64,000 bases of DNA from CAZWSX01 sp964636985 (GCA_964636985.1 CAZWSX010000016.1:62001-126000); one strand, 5' to 3'; positions 49,455 to 59,088 are shown, counted from the stretch's first letter. The notes: generated by a model from the letters alone, not told the origin. Translations and numbers: made by a program.

Positions 49455-50357
49455 CTAATGCTGACGGTGAACATGCAGGCGGCGAGTCAGCAGCGCCGTG
49501 AGCGCCGCATCGAGCGGGTAACTGGTGCGGATCAACTGGTAATCGACGGCGATGCGGGCACACTCGCGGCGGACTTCGTCGAGGAACAATTGCAACTCTC
49601 GCAAGTATCCCTCGCGGAGAGCTCGTGGATTGCAGTGGAGCGAATCACCTAGTTCGAGGCCTTCGAATTTGGTCGGACCAGAAAAAGGGAAGTCCAGTTC
49701 GTCGTCGTCCATCACGTGCAAGGCGATGATGTCGTGTCCTTGCTGCCGCAGCAGTTTGAGGCCGCGGAAGAGGCCATCGCGATCGCCGAGCAAGTCGGAG
49801 ATTAAGACGACAATCCCGCGATTGGGATAAGCTTCGGCGACTTCTTGCAGCACGGGAAAGAGATTCGTTTTTTCCCGCGGCGCTTGAGCATCGAGCGATT
49901 CCAGGATCGCGTGCATGTGGTGGTGGCCGCTACGAATGGGGACGCGTCCCCGCAAGTGCTCGTCGAACGAACAACACCCGACTGCGTCCTGCTGGTGCAG
50001 AATCATGTACGCCAGCGAAGCGGCCGCAGTTCGGGCGTACTCGACTTTGTTGAGCGGACCTCGCCCGTAGCTCATGCTGGCCGAGAGATCGACGAGCATC
50101 AGGCAGCGAAGGTTGGTTTCCTCTTCGAACTGCTTGACGACCAAACGGTCCTGCCGCGCCCACACCTTCCAGTCGACGTGACGCAGGTCGTCGCCGTGGG
50201 TGTACTCGCGGTGCTGAACGAAGTCGACGCTCTGGCCCAGGTAGGGGCTGCGGTGCATCCCTGCCAGGAATCCTTCGACGATATATTTGGCACGCAGCTC
50301 CAGTCGGCCGATCTTGCGGATCGCCTCAGGATGCAAAAAGCGTTTTGAATCGGGCAT
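49455..50357 (-). CDS. DUF58 domain protein
   Basis: 300 residues. The DUF58 signature HRPYLGQSVDFVQHREYTHGDDLRHVDWKVWARQDRL is present as a run of conserved blocks, followed by LMLVDLSASMSYG with a MIDAS-like DxSxS (D90, S92, S94). DUF58 proteins pair with MoxR ATPases and are believed to be their cofactors. Its start lies inside the end of the MoxR gene, overlapping by 32 bases, so translational coupling is very likely. No membrane helix. Confidence 0.92.
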   Translation of the reverse strand: MPDSKRFLHPEAIRKIGRLELRAKYIVEGFLAGMHRSPYLGQSVDFVQHREYTHGDDLRHVDWKVWARQDRLVVKQFEEETNLRCLMLVDLSASMSYGRGPLNKVEYARTAAASLAYMILHQQDAVGCCSFDEHLRGRVPIRSGHHHMHAILESLDAQAPREKTNLFPVLQEVAEAYPNRGIVVLISDLLGDRDGLFRGLKLLRQQGHDIIALHVMDDDELDFPFSGPTKFEGLELGDSLHCNPRALREGYLRELQLFLDEVRRECARIAVDYQLIRTSYPLDAALTALLTRRLHVHRQH

Positions 50358-51384
50358 CTTGCGTCAGTTCGCTTTCGCGGCTGGGTGTCTCGGCAACCAG
50401 TTGATCGATCAAAGCATCCGGCGTCAGGCCATCGCTGGCGGCGGCGAAGTTCAGGGTCACGCGGTGGCGCAGCACGGGCTTGGCCAGGGCCTGAATATCT
50501 TCGACGGCCACATGGGTTCGGCCTTGCAACAGAGCGCGGGCCTTTCCGCCAAGCACCAAAAACTGCACGGCGCGTGGCCCGGCGCCCCACGCCACTTTGT
50601 CCTTGACGAAGGCGGGAACGCCCGGCTCGTCGACACGCGTTTGTCGCACCAGCGTGAGCGCATAGCGAACCACGTGATCGGAGGCCGGTACCTCGCGGAC
50701 GAGCCGCTGCAATTCCAAAATGCGCACGGCGTCGAGCACGGGATGGATCTCGTCCCGCATCGTGGCGGTGGTCCGACGGGCAACCTCGAACTCTTCCTGG
50801 AACGACGGGTATTTAACGAAGACCTTGAACATGAAGCGGTCTTGTTGCGCTTCGGGTAGCGGGTAGGTTCCCTCTTGCTCGATCGGGTTTTGCGTTGCGA
50901 GCACAAAGAAGGGATCGGACAACTGGTGCCGCATCCGGCCGACCGTCACGTGCCGCTCTTGCATCGCTTCCAAAAGAGCTGCCTGAGTCTTAGGAGGCGT
51001 CCGGTTGATTTCGTCGGCCAGCACCACGTTCGAGAAAAGTGGCCCTTCCAGAAACCGCCGTTCGCGAGCACCGGTTGCCTTGTTCTCTTCCAGGATTTCC
51101 GTGCCCGTGATGTCGGCCGGCATCAAGTCGGGAGTGAATTGAATGCGGCTGAACGAAAGGCTCATCGTCCGCGCGAGTGAGCTAATGAGCAGCGTCTTAG
51201 CGAGTCCGGGCACGCCTTCCAAGAGGCAGTGACCACGGGCGAACAGCGTGATCAAAAGCTCTTCAATAACCTGCCGCTGTCCGACAATGACCTGCTGGAG
51301 CTGCGTTTCGATTTGGGCCTTCGCCTCAGCCAGCTGGCGAATGGCCTCGTCTCCGAGGTGAGAAGGAGCGTCAACCGCACTCAT
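50326..51384 (-). CDS. MoxR-family AAA+ ATPase
   Basis: 352 residues from the ATG at 51384; an in-frame ATG at 51399 encodes five extra residues and its downstream bases (GGAAAG) could serve as the ribosome-binding sequence of the inner start. Walker A EGVPGLAKT (56-64), Walker B VLADEIN (121-127), sensor 1 ATQNP (163-167), and the MoxR stretch RTPPKTQAALLEAMQERHVTVG are all there. MoxR ATPases act as chaperones for VWA-containing partners. First gene of the supercluster. Confidence 0.95.
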   Translation of the reverse strand: MSAVDAPSHLGDEAIRQLAEAKAQIETQLQQVIVGQRQVIEELLITLFARGHCLLEGVPGLAKTLLISSLARTMSLSFSRIQFTPDLMPADITGTEILEENKATGARERRFLEGPLFSNVVLADEINRTPPKTQAALLEAMQERHVTVGRMRHQLSDPFFVLATQNPIEQEGTYPLPEAQQDRFMFKVFVKYPSFQEEFEVARRTTATMRDEIHPVLDAVRILELQRLVREVPASDHVVRYALTLVRQTRVDEPGVPAFVKDKVAWGAGPRAVQFLVLGGKARALLQGRTHVAVEDIQALAKPVLRHRVTLNFAAASDGLTPDALIDQLVAETPSRESELTQDARFKTLFAS

Positions 51385-51635
51385 GGTGCAACTTTCCAAA
51401 GGGTCCTACAGCCCAAGGGGCCCGACTGCTGTTCCAAAACTCACAGTCCGAAAATGTACGATCCGAAAAGCGAGCCACCAGCTAGGTTACTTTGCTCGCC
51501 ATAGGCGACCCCACCGCAACCCCGATTCGGCAGGCGACAATTCCCGCCTCTGGCGACACATTAGCAGTTTATTCCATTTAAGAGGACTTTACCGCCTCGG
51601 CAATGAAAAAGCGGCCGCTGAGGGGGAGTGGAAGC

Positions 51636-54600
51636 TTAGCCGAATGGATCGTCGCCGCCGGTTTCGTCGTTGTCTTCGTCGCCGCCTCCAGCCTGCGAAT
51701 AGGCTGGAAAGAGCGCCTTGAAGAGTCCACGGACAGCGCCGCTCGCGGCATTCTCGCCGGCTCCTTCGTCGGGCTTCTTCACAGGGAAGGCAGCATCATC
51801 CTTGAGAGGCTCTGTTGCCATCGCTTCCGTACCGCCGAACTTAAGGACGAGCGACCTGGGTTCTTCGGCCACGAGCACGGCGTGAACGGTCGCTTGTTTC
51901 ACGTCGGCTTCCAAAATCGGAGGCGAGATCAGATTTCCCCGAAGCTCGTCAATCCGGCCGGCGACGGCGCCCGTGCGACGATCCAGAACCACGAGCGCGC
52001 CATGCCACGGAGAACCTCGCTCCATCTTTTTCTGCCGTCGGAAAAACGCGAAGACGGGAAGGTCAGCCGGTTGATTCATCGAGAAGCTCTGCTGCGAAAT
52101 GCGGGCGGCCCGCGGCCATAGACTCTTGCCTGCGGAGTCGAAAGCGTAGATTCGGGCGGTCCACAGTTGCTCCGCCGTTCGATCCGGCGGACCGAACTGC
52201 CAACCGGGCAAATTGTTGGCGGTCTTGGTCGCCGCGATAACCAGGTAGCCGGTGTTGGATTTCACGACGTACAACTTTTGCAAGTTCTCATCCGGCTCGA
52301 TATCCGCGGTGAAGATCGGGGTTCCATCGACCAGCGAGTGGATCATCAGTTTGCCGTCGCTTGTGGCAATCGCCATTTCGCGATGGTCGATGATGTAACC
52401 CTTGGCGCGTCCCTCGGTGGAGTATTGGAAGAGCGATTGCTCGTTTTCCAACGACCGCAGTTCGATCGAGGCCTTATCTCCTTCCTTCTTCCACGACAGC
52501 ACGTTCGAACCGCACGTGGCCATTCTCCTCTCGATGGGTGGAACATCGATAACTCCCACTTCGCTCCCATCGAGCATGCTGAACGTGCGAGCTTGAGCGG
52601 AATCGGGCGGGCAGCACACCACGCGATTGCCGGCGGATAGCAAATCGGACCCGCGCGGCAGACCCGTGCGACGCCACAGGATCTCACCCGATACCACGTC
52701 GCGGCAGATCAGGGCATCCTCCTGCAAGTAAGCAATGCCCCAAGGTGTAATCTGCGTCATGGCCCCGATGAGTTGCTTCGATGACGTGATCGCGGCCGAC
52801 CGCGGCTGTGCATCCCAAGCCTGGTTGGCATAGCTAACTGTCGAGATTTTTTCGACCACGTTAGGCGAGGGTCGTTGATACGTATCGTCACGCCAAAGAG
52901 ATGTTTCGCTTCCTTCACGGCCGCTTGGCCGCATCGTGTCGAAGACGACGATCTCGGTGCCGAACGAGAGCAGCAGCGTGTGGCCGTAGATTCGTGCCTG
53001 GCTGACGTTTCTCTCGGGACGAATCACCGGTTGCGCGCCTTTGGTGGCTGTTTTTCCCCACGCGGTGGCAAATAGTTCGCGACCCAGCGAATCCAAGATC
53101 ACGACATTGTCGGTATCCCACGCCACCTTGCCACGCGACATCGCCGCGGACGTGGCCTGGACGATGGGGGCGAAGTACACCGGCGGTTTCAACCGAGAAA
53201 ACCGCGACTCTTTCGACGTACCTGTGCGCGTCTCCGAGGTGATCGATCCACTCCAATCGACCGTCGTCTCTCTTTTGGCGAACTTCTCGTTCGATAGCGC
53301 CACGCTTGCCCACTCGCTGGCGCGTTCGCCTGCTGGAAGTACGATGTCGCCGGCGTGACCAGCCAGGTATTCGTAAGCTGCCGCCGCAGCGGAAAGGCGA
53401 TTCGAACGCTCGTAGGCGCTGGCCAAGAGGGCCCAGGCCGCTACCTGCTGTTCCTTGGAATAAAAACCAGCGACCAAATCGCTCTGCGGATTAGGAATCG
53501 TCCCGGTGCTCGGATCCAGAACAACCGGAAGCAGTGCTTGTTCGACAAAAAGGTAGTCATCGCCGGCAAGCATCAACTTGGCCAATCGCAAACGAATGGC
53601 GCCGGAGGCCGGATGAAAAGAGACGAGTTGCGACCAGGTCCGCAACGATTCCGTCGATGGGTCGTTGTTTAGTAACCGCTCCACAACCTGCGAAACCGAA
53701 TGCTCAATCAGCTTGCGATCTTCGGGCGACGCCAACTGATAAGAACGATCGAGCCTCGCCGCAATCCAGCGAGAGCGCTGGACCGACCAGTCGTCGGTCC
53801 GTTCGATCAACTCCGAGGTCATGTTGTAGGAACCATCCGTGAGCGACATCGAGTAATTGAGCAGCGCCGTTACGACATCGCTCGCCTTCCCCTGCTGCAC
53901 AATCCCTTCGGCATAGGCGTCGAGGAACCGGTGCTCGTCGGTGCCCGATGCAACCAGCGCGCGCGCTTTTTCAACGAGCGATTCCCACTTGCTAAAGTCG
54001 CTGCGCAACAGCGCCGTCATCGTGCGTAGAAGAACCGCGCGAAGAGCAGGCGGAGGCTTCTCCGTGGGAAACTCGGAAAGGATCCGCCAGGCGCCTTCGG
54101 GATTGTTGCCGGCGAGTTCCAATTCAGCGCGCCGCGCGGCCGCCCACGGCGACTTGGGGTCTGACTTCGACAGTGCCTCGATTTCACCCTGAACGCTCGA
54201 CGACAACATGAAGCAGTCGATCGACTCGGGCGATTGCGAGACCAAGGTCGAACCGGCAACCGCCAGGCTACCCACGTCTGATTCAAGACGAAGGATTTTT
54301 CCGATTCGGCCTATCGCGAGCGAGACGCACCAAATTTCTCGCCCCGACATCGGCTGGTACCAGGTGTCGCGGGCGGCGTTGGCCAGGCCGCGGCCGGTTG
54401 TCACCTTCGAACCAAGCGCGACAGGTTCGGGCCACCCCGCCGTACCATCGATGAGTTTCCAAGCGCGGATCTGCCCCACTCCGCTCAAAGATTTGCCGCC
54501 CGTGAGGACGAGCGTATCCGTCGCGGCGATCCAGTGGTCGTCGTCGCGAATCCGCTTCCACTGGACCTTTCCCGTCTCGCGGTCGAGGACATATAAGTCG

Positions 54601-56435
54601 GGGCTATCTACCAATCCCAAAACGACGTTTTTGCCCGGCATCAGGATGGTGTTTTCCTGCCAGCGCCTTTCAAGTGGTTGCAGGGGACGCTGCGGGATGC
54701 CGAACGGCCGATTGTTATCGGGTTCGTTCGATTGCAAATAACGATACTCCCACTTGAGCGTCCTGGTCGATACATCGACTGCCACAACGCATCCCAACGC
54801 CGTAGGACAAACGAGCAGGCCGTCCGCAAACGAGGGAGAACAGCCTCCCAAACGCTGGACCTCTTCTCGCCGAAACAGCGTCGCATCCCGCTGCGCCACT
54901 TGTTGCTTCCACTTGAACTTCCCGCTGGCGGCATCGAGCGCCACCAAAGCAACCTCGCCTCGGATATCGGCCAGCACGTACAACGTGCCATCCACGGGGA
55001 TCGGAGCGCCCAAGAAGAACGCGTTCGCCAAGGGAGAGTCGGCCTCGTCCGTATCGCCAGCCACCCAGATTTGTTTACCTTCCCGCTGAATATCGAGGGC
55101 CACTAACCGATTGCGAGTTTCGAGTCCGAATTCTGCGTTGAAGAAAAACTGATTGCGCAGGGGGCGGGAGGCCCCGAACCCCGAAAACCCAAGGCCGTCG
55201 ACAACATACACGGCCCGGCCGTCGCTGCTGATTTGTCCGTAAGGCGCGTCGTCCCAAATTCGCTGGCGAACAAACTGCTTTTGCGATTCGATCCCTTTGC
55301 TTCGTCCCATCGCCACCGGCGACTGATCAGCGGTCAGGTCATCCGCGGGAAACTTCCAAACGCGGCGTCCGCTGCGGCGATCGACACCGATCAAACCGTC
55401 CACGTTTCGGCAAATCACCCAATCACCCACGATCAAAGGCGAAAGCACGGTCGTCGTCGATGTGCCCGACTTGGCAAGTTCGCGGCGGCGCTCCGAAGCG
55501 ACTTGCAGTTCCAGCGGAGTTTCGGCCGTGGGCAGGGACCACATCGAAACGGGATGCGGTTCGGCACTTTCGACCATGCCGGTCCGCGCCGCGGTGCCGC
55601 GATGTACCAACCACGAATCGACTGCGCCCATCGTTTGTTCCGACTGACCTACCCACACCACCAGCCGCGCAAGCGGATCATCGTCCCCTTCAAACACGAA
55701 AGCGTTCTTACCTCCAACCTCGGTTTTCGCCTTGGGCATCCGCTGCTTGAGATCGCTCATGATGGCTCGTGCGCGATCTTTCTGGTCGCTGAACAGATAC
55801 GAAGTCGCCAGAAGCAACGAGAGCGATGGCTCGAAGCGCTCGCGCGCTCCCGCTACCTCGTAGACGCGAGAGAATGCAGCCGCCGCGGCACCCGGTTCGC
55901 CGCGTGTAAAGAAGTGCCTTCCTAGCAGGACGGTGGCTTCGTAGCCGGCGTCGGTGTGGAAGTAGCGTCGCGAAGCCTCCGCTAGTTCTTCCGGAGAGTC
56001 GTTTGTCAGGGCATGGTCGACGAGTTTTCGGGCCGCCGTTCCGAACTGGAGTTCGTAGGCCTTTCGGTCCGAAGACGGAATCGAGCCTAGCAGGTGCATG
56101 GCCTCGGTGCGCAAGCTTTTCTTCTCCGCGGTTTTTCCGACGCTGAAGAAGTAGTCCTGCTGATCGTCGGAGTCGAGGATTCGGCCCAATTCGGCCGTCG
56201 CTTCGGCGAATTCCCCAGCTGTGATCGCTTGCTTGGCGCGGTTCAAAGGGCGGCGAAGTTCTCGCGGAACCGGCGGATACAAGTTAAAGGTCTGCTCATC
56301 GCCGTCGTCATCTTCGACTTGTGCCGCGGATGGTAAGGGAAAGATGACCCCACCGGCGGTCAGGCCAATCAACAAAAGAAGGGGCATCAAGCCCCAGCTC
56401 TTGGCGGACATAGGCACGCGGCAATGGCTTCGCAT
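51636..56435 (-). CDS. Giant secreted PQQ-TPR-PQQ protein
   Basis: 1,599 residues from the ATG at 56435, chosen because GGAGGAG lies just upstream; later ATGs are less supported. Signal peptide follows (LMPLLLLIGLTAGGVIFPLPSAAQ). N-terminal helical repeats (about 30-270) are TPR-like. A PQQ-like propeller follows (about 280-720; blades with RRVWKFPAD, KFKWKQQV, LKWEYRYL and VQWKRI). A second helical region (about 750-1,080) is followed by another PQQ-like propeller (about 1,090-1,560; GEILWRRTG). The C-terminus is acidic and ends DDPFG. No transmembrane segment other than the signal. It probably works as a periplasmic or outer-membrane assembly platform. Confidence 0.8.
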   Translation of the reverse strand: MRSHCRVPMSAKSWGLMPLLLLIGLTAGGVIFPLPSAAQVEDDDGDEQTFNLYPPVPRELRRPLNRAKQAITAGEFAEATAELGRILDSDDQQDYFFSVGKTAEKKSLRTEAMHLLGSIPSSDRKAYELQFGTAARKLVDHALTNDSPEELAEASRRYFHTDAGYEATVLLGRHFFTRGEPGAAAAAFSRVYEVAGARERFEPSLSLLLATSYLFSDQKDRARAIMSDLKQRMPKAKTEVGGKNAFVFEGDDDPLARLVVWVGQSEQTMGAVDSWLVHRGTAARTGMVESAEPHPVSMWSLPTAETPLELQVASERRRELAKSGTSTTTVLSPLIVGDWVICRNVDGLIGVDRRSGRRVWKFPADDLTADQSPVAMGRSKGIESQKQFVRQRIWDDAPYGQISSDGRAVYVVDGLGFSGFGASRPLRNQFFFNAEFGLETRNRLVALDIQREGKQIWVAGDTDEADSPLANAFFLGAPIPVDGTLYVLADIRGEVALVALDAASGKFKWKQQVAQRDATLFRREEVQRLGGCSPSFADGLLVCPTALGCVVAVDVSTRTLKWEYRYLQSNEPDNNRPFGIPQRPLQPLERRWQENTILMPGKNVVLGLVDSPDLYVLDRETGKVQWKRIRDDDHWIAATDTLVLTGGKSLSGVGQIRAWKLIDGTAGWPEPVALGSKVTTGRGLANAARDTWYQPMSGREIWCVSLAIGRIGKILRLESDVGSLAVAGSTLVSQSPESIDCFMLSSSVQGEIEALSKSDPKSPWAAARRAELELAGNNPEGAWRILSEFPTEKPPPALRAVLLRTMTALLRSDFSKWESLVEKARALVASGTDEHRFLDAYAEGIVQQGKASDVVTALLNYSMSLTDGSYNMTSELIERTDDWSVQRSRWIAARLDRSYQLASPEDRKLIEHSVSQVVERLLNNDPSTESLRTWSQLVSFHPASGAIRLRLAKLMLAGDDYLFVEQALLPVVLDPSTGTIPNPQSDLVAGFYSKEQQVAAWALLASAYERSNRLSAAAAAYEYLAGHAGDIVLPAGERASEWASVALSNEKFAKRETTVDWSGSITSETRTGTSKESRFSRLKPPVYFAPIVQATSAAMSRGKVAWDTDNVVILDSLGRELFATAWGKTATKGAQPVIRPERNVSQARIYGHTLLLSFGTEIVVFDTMRPSGREGSETSLWRDDTYQRPSPNVVEKISTVSYANQAWDAQPRSAAITSSKQLIGAMTQITPWGIAYLQEDALICRDVVSGEILWRRTGLPRGSDLLSAGNRVVCCPPDSAQARTFSMLDGSEVGVIDVPPIERRMATCGSNVLSWKKEGDKASIELRSLENEQSLFQYSTEGRAKGYIIDHREMAIATSDGKLMIHSLVDGTPIFTADIEPDENLQKLYVVKSNTGYLVIAATKTANNLPGWQFGPPDRTAEQLWTARIYAFDSAGKSLWPRAARISQQSFSMNQPADLPVFAFFRRQKKMERGSPWHGALVVLDRRTGAVAGRIDELRGNLISPPILEADVKQATVHAVLVAEEPRSLVLKFGGTEAMATEPLKDDAAFPVKKPDEGAGENAASGAVRGLFKALFPAYSQAGGGDEDNDETGGDDPFG

Positions 56436-56861
56436 CGGCTCCTCCGTGGTGGCCTGGCGGAAGAATCGTCGCGCCGGCCACATCGCCCTTCAAACAATTC
56501 TGCCCAACAAACAAGACTCGACTTGTCAGTTTAACCCTCAGGTTTGCTCGTTGCGACGAGCGACGTGAGCGGGGCGGAGTCGAGTTGCCAAGAAAGGCTC
56601 GTTCAAGCCGTTTCGAAGGCGGGTTTCACCGCATTGCACAGAACCGCCAGGGCTCCTTCACCTCCCCGAAATGCCTGTAAACGGCGGAAAAAACGGGCTC
56701 TTTGACGTCGAAATGGCAGAAAAGCTGGGTTTTCGGCCGTTTTGTGGGTTTACGGGTTGCAATTTACAGCCTATTCGATTTAATCATCGCCACGTTTACA
56801 GTTTTCCCCGCACATTTTGAAACCATCCATAAACCGAGGTTTCGTCAGGGAGTCCAAAGAA
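56436..56861. other. Intergenic region before the HU-like gene
   Basis: 426 bp, AT-richer towards the HU-like gene. It holds the candidate HU promoter described separately and should also hold the promoter of the giant PQQ protein on the other strand. I see no RNA gene or repeat in the remaining part. Confidence 0.4.
56757..56784 (+). promoter_or_regulatory. Candidate sigma-70-type promoter of the HU-like gene
   Basis: TTGCAA (56757-56762) and TTTAAT (56779-56784) separated by 16 bp; four and five of six bases match the -35 and -10 consensus. The start codon is 78 bp downstream. The surrounding sequence is clearly AT-richer than its neighbours. Confidence 0.4.
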
Positions 56862-57188
56862 ATGGCCAAAGCCGCACCAAAAGCCAAGCCACCGTCAAAG
56901 ACCGAAATCCTCACGGCCATGGCCGACGAGACCCAGCTGTCGAAGAAGCAAGTCGGCGCGCTGCTCGACTCGCTGACCAACCAGATCCACAAGGCGATCG
57001 GCAAGAAAGGCCCTGGGGTCTTCACGCTGCCAGGCCTCTGCAAGATCTACGTCCACGTACGTCCGGCTCAACCGGCTCGTAAGATGCGTAGCCCTGCGAC
57101 CGGCGAAATGATCGATGTCGCCGCCAAGCCTGCCCGCAAGGTCGTCAAGGTCCGCGCCTTGAAGCCTTTGAAGGAACTGGTCGGCTAG
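56862..57188 (+). CDS. HU/IHF-family DNA-binding protein with basic N-terminal extension
   Basis: 108 residues from the ATG at 56862, preceded by AGGGAG. HU features: SKTEILTAMADETQLSKKQVGALLDSL for the first helices, IHKAIGKKGPGVFTLPGL for the beta turn, and RSPATGE near the arm tip, corresponding to the RNPxTGE of HU. An Ala/Lys/Pro extension of about ten residues precedes the HU start, and the arm is altered (KIYVHVRPAQPARK). HU proteins bend and compact DNA. The long upstream gap with a decent promoter is compatible with high expression. Confidence 0.9.
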   Translation: MAKAAPKAKPPSKTEILTAMADETQLSKKQVGALLDSLTNQIHKAIGKKGPGVFTLPGLCKIYVHVRPAQPARKMRSPATGEMIDVAAKPARKVVKVRALKPLKELVG

Positions 57189-57449
57189 ATTGCGGTCGCC
57201 GGCAACACGCTGGCGAGCCGCGCCTGACGCGAGTACTTTGACTCAAGCGCGCTTTGACGTGCGCGCCACATGCAACGCCTCCGGACTTTTTGTCCGCGAG
57301 GCGTTTAGCATTTCTTGCCGCGCTTTTCCACGGCGAATGCTTGCGAATGCATCGGCGGGCTGATTACGATGCGGACTCGCTGGGACCTCTTGTTTGGCAG
57401 GCAAAACTCTCCCCAGCCTCCCACTACACCCTCCTTTGGAGTTCTCGCC

Positions 57450-58253
57450 GTGTCGAACGATTCCCCCATTGTTGCCGAGGCTGCCGATCAGCCCCCTCCC
57501 AAGCCTCAGGCAACTCCGAAAAACTTTATCCCCTCGGTCGTGCTCGCCAGCATCGTGGGATTCTGCCTTTGGTCCACCATGATGGGATTGAAGCACCTCA
57601 ACGTCTTTACCTACGTGGGTCCGGCACATCAAAAGTTGCTCGACAATCCTGAGCGGGGAACGTCGCCTGCGGCGAGCAAATGGCAAATCGATATGCAGCG
57701 TGAACGCGATGCCGATACTCTCGTGATGGTGACCGGCCTTTATTCGGTAATGGGGATCGTCATTTCAATTGCCTTGGTGTCACTAATGATCGGTGTTGTT
57801 GGATTGGCGCCCAAAAGTTGGTTTCACGTCATTTTCGGATGTATCGCCTTTACGGTCATGTGTATCGCCGCAGGGGTCTTGGTAGAGTGGGTCTATCTCA
57901 ATTCGTTGGGACTGCAATACAACGACCAGGATGTCAGTCACGAAACTCGTTTTTTCGTCGCAGAAATTCTGCTTTGGGGGCTGACAGGTTTCCTGGTCAC
58001 GTTGTTTTCCAACTTCGTTTTCGGGACACCAGTTCCGTGGTTCACGATTCTTCCGTCGATGACGGCGGTCGGGGCTTTGGGGGGCGGAGTGATAGCATGC
58101 ATCGCGATGGCCACGGCCCTTAGTGCAGACGCTTTGGCGCCAAACAAAAGCTCCGTCGAGGTTAGCGCCTTGTTCGGATTCTCGTGCGCGTTTTTGTTTG
58201 GGGTGCTGGTATGGAAGGCCCTTTCGACGCGAAAGTCCCTCCCGAGCGTGTAA
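57450..58253 (+). CDS. Six-helix membrane protein of unknown function
   Basis: 267 residues from a GTG at 57450, chosen because GGAG lies nine bases upstream and because the upstream in-frame sequence is unlike coding. After about 30 hydrophilic residues it has six helices: VVLASIVGFCLWSTMMGL, LYSVMGIVISIALVSLMIGV, VIFGCIAFTVMCIAAGVLV, AEILLWGLTGFLVTLFSNFVF, ILPSMTAVGALGGGVIACIA and FGFSCAFLFGVLVW. No conserved catalytic motif. A strong bidirectional terminator follows. Part of its 3' end is also found as a decayed copy near 59,150-59,245. Confidence 0.6.
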   Translation: MSNDSPIVAEAADQPPPKPQATPKNFIPSVVLASIVGFCLWSTMMGLKHLNVFTYVGPAHQKLLDNPERGTSPAASKWQIDMQRERDADTLVMVTGLYSVMGIVISIALVSLMIGVVGLAPKSWFHVIFGCIAFTVMCIAAGVLVEWVYLNSLGLQYNDQDVSHETRFFVAEILLWGLTGFLVTLFSNFVFGTPVPWFTILPSMTAVGALGGGVIACIAMATALSADALAPNKSSVEVSALFGFSCAFLFGVLVWKALSTRKSLPSV

Positions 58254-58302
58254 TCCGCCTCGAGAAACGAGCGTACCGCTCCGCGAAATTCGGGACGCAA
58301 TA

Positions 58303-58345
58303 AAAACGGGGGGCAAGGTTCGATAAGAACCTTGCCCCCCGTTTT
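58303..58345. terminator. Bidirectional Rho-independent terminator
   Basis: A perfect 19-bp stem (58303-58321 and 58327-58345) with a 5-nt loop GATAA. The stem ends in AAAA/TTTT on both sides, so it can stop transcription from the membrane protein gene and from the convergent lipoprotein gene. Confidence 0.9.
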
Positions 58346-58384
58346 GTTTAGGTACTGTGTTTACCTCGTTTGTAGCCAGTCTAC

Positions 58385-58909
58385 TTATTTGGCGGGCTTG
58401 TTGCCTTCCAACTCGAAATCGAAGTCGCCCTTGGGCGGTTCGACTTTCTTGGTGTATGGCGTCGTTTCGATGGCCGCGTACTTCATGGGGACGCGGCCTT
58501 CCTTTTGCTCTTTAGGGGCGTTGGGATCCTGTCCGGCTCTCATCGTCTCTTCCATAACCTTCCGATACTCGGGGTTGCTGATATCAGGCCCCTTGGCGCC
58601 GGTCGAGGTCGTCATCTGCGGGCGTTCTGCCTGCAACTCACCATCCTGAAAAGTGATCTTATAATCCCCAGGTCGAGCACCGTCACCCTTTTTGTCGGTG
58701 GTCAACTGATAGGTTCCGTCCTCGCCTGTTTTGCCGGTGGCGTTTTTCGTAACGTCCTTCGCATCCATGAAGGTCACGATAATGTTCGCTGCTGGCTTGC
58801 CATCAAGCAGGACCTTGCCCGAAACCGGAACCGGCGTTGGCTTTCCCGGTTCGCATCCCATTGCCAACACAATTGCCAAGAGCGGCAAAATCACGAGCAA
58901 ACGTTTCAT
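58385..58909 (-). CDS. Secreted lipoprotein, duplicated copy 1
   Basis: 174 residues. Lipoprotein signal with lipobox LAMGC (C19). The mature part begins GKPTPVPVSGKVLLDGKP, the start of the carboxypeptidase-regulatory-like beta domain of planctomycete lipoproteins, and continues with ITFQDGEL. No catalytic motif. It is about 86% identical to the next copy by my count (about 25 differences over the whole length), which marks a tandem duplication. Anchored in a membrane, facing the periplasm; function unknown. Confidence 0.75.
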   Translation of the reverse strand: MKRLLVILPLLAIVLAMGCEPGKPTPVPVSGKVLLDGKPAANIIVTFMDAKDVTKNATGKTGEDGTYQLTTDKKGDGARPGDYKITFQDGELQAERPQMTTSTGAKGPDISNPEYRKVMEETMRAGQDPNAPKEQKEGRVPMKYAAIETTPYTKKVEPPKGDFDFELEGNKPAK

Positions 58910-59088
58910 TGTTCCTGCACCATGGATTTGATGAACTGAACTTCAGGTAATTGCATTCGAAAACTGCGTCACGAGAGGCGGCTCGCCCATCATATCGCGA
59001 CGCAACACCTTTTCAAACACACTAGGGGAGGAAGTTGCCCTCCGTCCCAATCGCGTGGATCAAACGAAAATCTTAATCAGCCGCAAGG

